64,000 nt of DNA, taken from the NCBI GenBank assembly GCA_947595585.1, contig CANQET010000006.1:1-64000 (forward strand). Direction: 5' to 3'. Below the pieces are notes generated by a model. The model ran no database searches, was not told where the DNA came from, and worked only from the letters and a program-made list of their open reading frames with translations. Source of the stretch: an uncultured Clostridia bacterium (lineage in GTDB: Bacteria; Bacillota; Clostridia; Christensenellales; Borkfalkiaceae). This document shows positions 59,994 to 64,000 of this stretch, piece by piece. The translations under genes were made by a program, and so were the position numbers. Numbering within the stretch: the stretch's first letter is position 1; every line of letters begins with the position of its first letter.

Positions 59994-60485
59994 ATGTTTT
60001 GCAGGGATTGCGGCGAAAAACTTTCGCTTCGCTTTATGGAAAACGAGGGGCTCGTCCCCTATTGCAATAAGTGCGGGAAATATAAGTTTCCCTTCTTCCC
60101 CGTGGCCGTCTCCATGGTCGTCGTGCGGCGATCGGATCGGGCCATTCTGCTCGCAAGGCATGTCGGCGATGAGGACTACAAACTCATCGCGGGCTACATC
60201 AAAAAGGGCGAAAGTGCGGAGAAGACCATTCCGCGCGAACTTCGGGAGGAGACGCAGCTCACCGCGATCAATTGGAAGTACCTCGCCTCCCGCTATCACG
60301 ACGCCAAGGATATCCTGATGCTCGGCTTCCTCGTCACCTGCGACGACGGCGAACTCGTCTTCAACGAAGAGATCGCCGAGACGCGCTGGTGCACCCCCGA
60401 GGAGGCACGGCAGATCATACGCAAAAATTCGACGGCGGAATTCTTCCTGAACGCGGCGATCGCAGAGCTCGGGAGAAAGAAATAA
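59994..60485 (+). CDS. NUDIX hydrolase with N-terminal zinc ribbon (NAD diphosphatase-like)
   Basis: CRDCGEKL...CNKCGKY; Nudix box GYIKKGESAEKTIPRELREETQL. Confidence 0.9.
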   Translation: MFCRDCGEKLSLRFMENEGLVPYCNKCGKYKFPFFPVAVSMVVVRRSDRAILLARHVGDEDYKLIAGYIKKGESAEKTIPRELREETQLTAINWKYLASRYHDAKDILMLGFLVTCDDGELVFNEEIAETRWCTPEEARQIIRKNSTAEFFLNAAIAELGRKK

Positions 60486-60514
60486 AAAATCGGCGGAAAA
60501 GCCGATTTTTTTTG
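60484..60514. terminator. Terminator between convergent NUDIX and acyltransferase genes
   Basis: aaaaaATCGGCggaaaaGCCGATtttttt. Confidence 0.8.
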
Positions 60515-60526
60515 CTTTATGCGGTT

Positions 60527-61327
60527 TTATGCGTGCTCGATGGCCTCTTCGTCCTCTTCTTCGGGTGCGGCGCAGGCGATGTAGACGTTCTTCTCATACG
60601 TCGAGAGCCGACTTCTTTCGCACATGGCCGCGTAGGCCGCATCGCGCAGCTTTGCCTTCTGTTCGCGCTTCGGAAGGGCGGGATCGGGGAAGAAGGGTCC
60701 GTCGATGTAGACCGTCGCCTTCACGCCGAAAAGGCGCTTTTTGTAGGTCACCGTGAAGGTGAACACGGGCTTGCCCGTCGCAATGGGATAGGCGAAGGAT
60801 GCGTCCGTGAAGGGACGGATGCCCGTATACATGGGCCAGATGTGGGCTTCGGGGTAGATCACGACGACCTTCCCCCGCTTCATGCGCTCCGAGACCGCCT
60901 CATGCAGCCTGCGCGCCTGCGCAAGCGTCGTCGGGACGGGCATGCCGCCGAGGTCTTCGACGATCCGCCTGCACCCCGGGACGGAGAGCGCATCGGGGTC
61001 GACGAGCAGATACGGCTTCTTGGGGAAGGAGATCATGGAGGGCGTGAAGGCGTCCCCCGCCAGCCGCGTGTGGTTGCCGTAGAGGAAATATCCGCTCTTT
61101 TTGTAGGGGCGGAGTTTTTTTCTGCCTACGATCTTCTGCCCGCACGAGATCTTCAGATAGAGGAAAGCTATGGGCGTGGCGACAAGGTGATGCAGCACCC
61201 ATGCGGCGCCCCGCCGAAGTTTGCCCCGCTTCAGATATTCGTAGTTCTCGGGAAGCGGTTTTCGCTCGATCTTGGTGCCCGCAAAATCGTCGTTGAGCGG
61301 GTCGCTGTAGTAAAAAACCTTACTCAT
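60527..61327 (-). CDS. 1-acylglycerol-3-phosphate acyltransferase-like (PlsC family)
   Basis: GYFLYGNHTRLAGDAFTPSM (NHxxxxD-like), KVVVIYPEAHIWP; start overlaps the upstream glycosyltransferase end. Confidence 0.82.
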   Translation of the reverse strand: MSKVFYYSDPLNDDFAGTKIERKPLPENYEYLKRGKLRRGAAWVLHHLVATPIAFLYLKISCGQKIVGRKKLRPYKKSGYFLYGNHTRLAGDAFTPSMISFPKKPYLLVDPDALSVPGCRRIVEDLGGMPVPTTLAQARRLHEAVSERMKRGKVVVIYPEAHIWPMYTGIRPFTDASFAYPIATGKPVFTFTVTYKKRLFGVKATVYIDGPFFPDPALPKREQKAKLRDAAYAAMCERSRLSTYEKNVYIACAAPEEEDEEAIEHA

Positions 61328-62459
61328 GTTGTTTTTTTGCGTGTGCGACGTCTTCGAGCATGCGCTCCATTTCGCGCATGCAGTCCCCTTGGCGGTACTG
61401 TTCCCGCGCCGCCTCGTAGCGCTTGCGATATTCTTCGATGCGGTCGTCACGGCGGTAGAAGTAGGCGATCTTTTCGGCGAGGTCGCGGCTGTCGCCCATG
61501 CGGAAGAGGCAGTGCTCATCCACCGCAAAGCCCTTCGTCGCACTGCGGGGGGAATTGCAGATGATGGGCACCAGGCCGCTCACGATGGCCTCGAGGCAGG
61601 CGATGGCTTCGATCTCGACGATCGCCGTATGCACATAGAGATCGGCGCCGTGCATGAGGCCGAGGAGCTCGTCCCGCGCGTAGAAGCGGAAATCGGCATC
61701 CACCTTCTTGCGCCGAGCGAGCTTTTTGAGTTTCTTCTCCCGCGGTCCGCTTCCCGCGAAATAGATCTTGATGTCGTCCCGCAAGGGAGAATTGCCGACG
61801 GCCTTGATGAGCACTTCCTGCTCCTTCTCGCGGCTGAATCTCCCGAGGCAGAGGATGGTGAACTTCTCACTGAGCCGCTGCTTTTCACGGGGCAGGAAGA
61901 AGGTATCGTTGACGCCGTTGGAGATGACACGGCTCGTGAGCTTGCACTTCATCTCCCCTTCGAAGAGGTCGCGGATGAAGGCCGTCGGATAGTGCACGCA
62001 GTCCACATAGCGGTAGACGTGGCGGAAATAGCAGGAATAGATGATGTGGTTGACGAGCTTGCTGTTCATGCACCCGATGTGGGCGGAGAAGTTTTCGGCC
62101 TGTGCGTGGAAACTTGCCGTGATGGGGATGTTGAGCTCCTTTGCGACTTTGACTGCGGCAGAGCCCAGCCAGAACGGAATGAGGATGTGGACGACGTCCG
62201 ATCCCTCCATCACGCGGCGGAGGACCTTGCGATCCCCCTTCGCGAGGGTGACGTTGTTGGCCTTCAGGATGAGGTTTAAGGGGCCGAAATTCTTGACGGG
62301 CACGACGACGAAGCCCTCTTCCCCCTTCTTATCGGGATCGGCACAGACGACCGTAACGTCATGCCCCGCCTGCTTCAGATAGCCGATGAGATTATATGCT
62401 GCGAGCGTCGTGCCGTTGTTGGGCTTCCCGAGCACATCGCACACAAAGGTGATTTTCAT
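61320..62459 (-). CDS. GT4-type glycosyltransferase
   Basis: MKITFVCDVLGKPNNGTTLAAYNLIGYLKQAGHDVTVV, FTILCLGRFSREKEQEVLIKAV, YVHTAIVEIEAIACLEAI. Confidence 0.92.
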   Translation of the reverse strand: MKITFVCDVLGKPNNGTTLAAYNLIGYLKQAGHDVTVVCADPDKKGEEGFVVVPVKNFGPLNLILKANNVTLAKGDRKVLRRVMEGSDVVHILIPFWLGSAAVKVAKELNIPITASFHAQAENFSAHIGCMNSKLVNHIIYSCYFRHVYRYVDCVHYPTAFIRDLFEGEMKCKLTSRVISNGVNDTFFLPREKQRLSEKFTILCLGRFSREKEQEVLIKAVGNSPLRDDIKIYFAGSGPREKKLKKLARRKKVDADFRFYARDELLGLMHGADLYVHTAIVEIEAIACLEAIVSGLVPIICNSPRSATKGFAVDEHCLFRMGDSRDLAEKIAYFYRRDDRIEEYRKRYEAAREQYRQGDCMREMERMLEDVAHAKKQHE

Positions 62460-62871
62460 TTTACTCCTCGATTTATCACAATGTAAATCATGAAATCTCG
62501 TTGCATTTATCATTTTTGTCATATTTTTCTATGACTAATGTCATTATAGCATGGGACTATGGTAATGTCAAGAAAATAGAGGTAGAATTTTTTCAAATTT
62601 TTGCGGGATTTGCAAAAAGGAATGGAGAATGAAGAATGGGAAGCAATACCCCCTCCGTGGGAGGGGGTTAAGAGGGTGGGGCGGCGACAAGGCAACTACG
62701 AAGTCCGAAAGCCCCCTCCGTGGTTCATTCCGAGCGTTACCCCCTCCGTGGTTCTTCCCAAGCGATACCCCCTCCGTGGGAGGGGGATCAAGGGGGTGGG
62801 GCGGCAGAAAGAAAAATACGAAGTCCGACCCCTTGCTGCGTTTTCAGGGAAGCCCCTACGACGTCCGTCCC

Positions 62872-62980
62872 CTTGCTTCCCCTCTTAGGGGAAGTACTCG
62901 CGTCAGCGAGGGATAGGGTTTTGAAACCCCTCAGTCACGGCTGCGCCGCGACAGCTCCCCTACGAGGGGAGCCAAGGGGC
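62872..62980 (+). repeat. R1 palindromic repeat
   Basis: cttgcttcccctcttaggggaagtactcgcgtcagcgaggg...gctcccctacgaggggagccaaggggc. Confidence 0.88.
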
Positions 62981-63257
62981 GCTCGGGATAGGCCGCGTCG
63001 TCTCCTGCCCACCCCCCTACCCCCCTCCAATGGAGGGGGTGGTGGTCTGTTCTCCAAGGGTGGGGGCGGTAGCATGTTCTCCAATGGAAGGGCGTGCGGA
63101 ATAAACTATATAGGTACCCTGCGTTTTGGGTACCTCACCCTCATCCCGAACGAAGCGGCGCGGAGTGAGCGGATCTTAAAGATACACTCGGGCTACGCCC
63201 TCGGTATGAGGTCGCTGGGAGCGGCCTTGCCGATTACCCCGACAACGGGTACCGTTA

Positions 63258-63374
63258 AACTGCGGAGAAGCAAGCAAGACAAGGAGAACGAGCATTTCCG
63301 ACGGGAGTGTACTTTGTCGTACACGACCAAGGAAAGCGCAGTTCGACGATGTATTGCGCCGCTTATCCGCAGTT
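63258..63374 (+). repeat. 117-bp element with terminal inverted repeats, complete copy
   Basis: Same length as, and nearly identical to, 34225-34341. Confidence 0.85.
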
Positions 63375-63393
63375 CGTAAATACGAAGTCCAAA

Positions 63394-63427
63394 CAAAAAA
63401 GACCCCACGGGGGGTCCTTTTTTGTTG
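63394..63427 (-). terminator. Terminator of yebC
   Basis: aaaaaaGACCCCacggGGGGTCctttttt. Confidence 0.75.
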
Positions 63428-63429
63428 CT

Positions 63430-64000
63430 TTACTCCTCATCCTCGGGGAGGTCGACGTTGTGATATACATTTTGCACATCGTCATTCTCTTCGAGTTTAT
63501 CGAGCATCTTCAAGAAGCTCTCGAGTTTTTCGCCCTCGAGGGTGATCTTATTTTGCGGGATCATCGTAAGTTCGGCCTGCAAGAAGCTCATGCCCTTCTC
63601 TTCGAGGTACTTGCGCACCGCGGAGAATGCGGCGACCGAAGTATACACTTCGAAGGCATCCTCGACGGGTACGACGTCGTCCGCCCCCGCCTCGATGGCG
63701 AGTTCAAACACCATATCCTCGGTGAGGCCGGGCTTCGCCTCGATGACGATGAGGCCCTTGTTCTCGAACATGTAGGAGACCGAGCCCGTCGTCCCGAGCG
63801 AGCCGCCGCACTTCGACATGATGGCGCGTACGTCTCCCGCGGTACGGTTGATGTTGTCGGTCAACGTCGCGACGATGACCGCCGCCCCGCCGGCGCCGTA
63901 GCCCTCATAGGTGAGTTCCTTGAATTCGCGGTCGCCGAGTTCGCCCGCCGCCCGCTTGATGGAACGCTCGATGTTGTCGTTGGGCATGTTCGCCGCCTTG
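63430..64000 (-). CDS. yebC: YebC/PmpR family DNA-binding regulatory protein, truncated at the right window edge
   Basis: KAANMPNDNIERSIKRAAGELGDREFKELTYEGYGAGGAAVIVATLTDNINRTAGDVR. Confidence 0.94.
   Translation of the reverse strand, partial: KAANMPNDNIERSIKRAAGELGDREFKELTYEGYGAGGAAVIVATLTDNINRTAGDVRAIMSKCGGSLGTTGSVSYMFENKGLIVIEAKPGLTEDMVFELAIEAGADDVVPVEDAFEVYTSVAAFSAVRKYLEEKGMSFLQAELTMIPQNKITLEGEKLESFLKMLDKLEENDDVQNVYHNVDLPEDEE

Larger units (their letters stand above)
62600..63400. repeat. 0.8-kb non-coding repeat island
   Basis: R2 copies near 62649 and 62762, R1 at 62872, reverse R2 near 63000, R3-like near 63140, 117-bp element at 63258. Confidence 0.85.

Overview
64 kb chromosomal segment, mostly high-GC coding DNA, from a spore-forming, Gram-positive-type bacterium. 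This is inferred from spoVAD/spoVAE/spoIVA, HxlR, RsfS, a NadD-YqeK fusion and DapL; a Clostridia-like, possibly gut, lineage is inference only. I support about 55 protein-coding genes and one tRNA-Thr(GGT). Recognisable blocks: aldo/keto reductase and flavodoxin-like genes; a sirtuin-like (SirTM-type)/cupin operon divergent from an HxlR regulator; an AT-richer patch of four orphan hypothetical genes; a MATE exporter behind a structured leader that looks like a guanidine-IV (mepA) riboswitch; HtrA; spoVAE-spoVAD; tsaD; prfB-secA; rsfS and nadD-yqeK; nnrD-birA-recX; an L-arabinose/arabinoside operon (GH51, GH36, araA, araD, FGGY kinase); mscS; spoIVA; hslO; asd-dapA-dapB-tRNA; GH13 and GH3; M18 and M14 peptidases; tadA; rlmH; CPBP protease; two-subunit fumarase; mscL; malQ; dapL-pyrG-dapF-purA; NUDIX; acyltransferase and glycosyltransferase; yebC (truncated at the window edge). 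I see no prophage, transposase, CRISPR array or rRNA. The most unusual content is non-coding: five repeat islands at 3' gene ends built from a few shared families. These include a 117-bp element with about 13-bp terminal inverted repeats, about 29 kb apart and nearly identical, and tandem arrays grown from one GGGATGACGTACTGA-like core. Also notable are a duplicated hairpin-promoter cassette that predicts a leaderless mRNA, and terminator-like hairpins directly upstream of spoVAD and asd. No large new multi-gene system was convincingly identified. All family assignments are from reading the translations; no database search was run.
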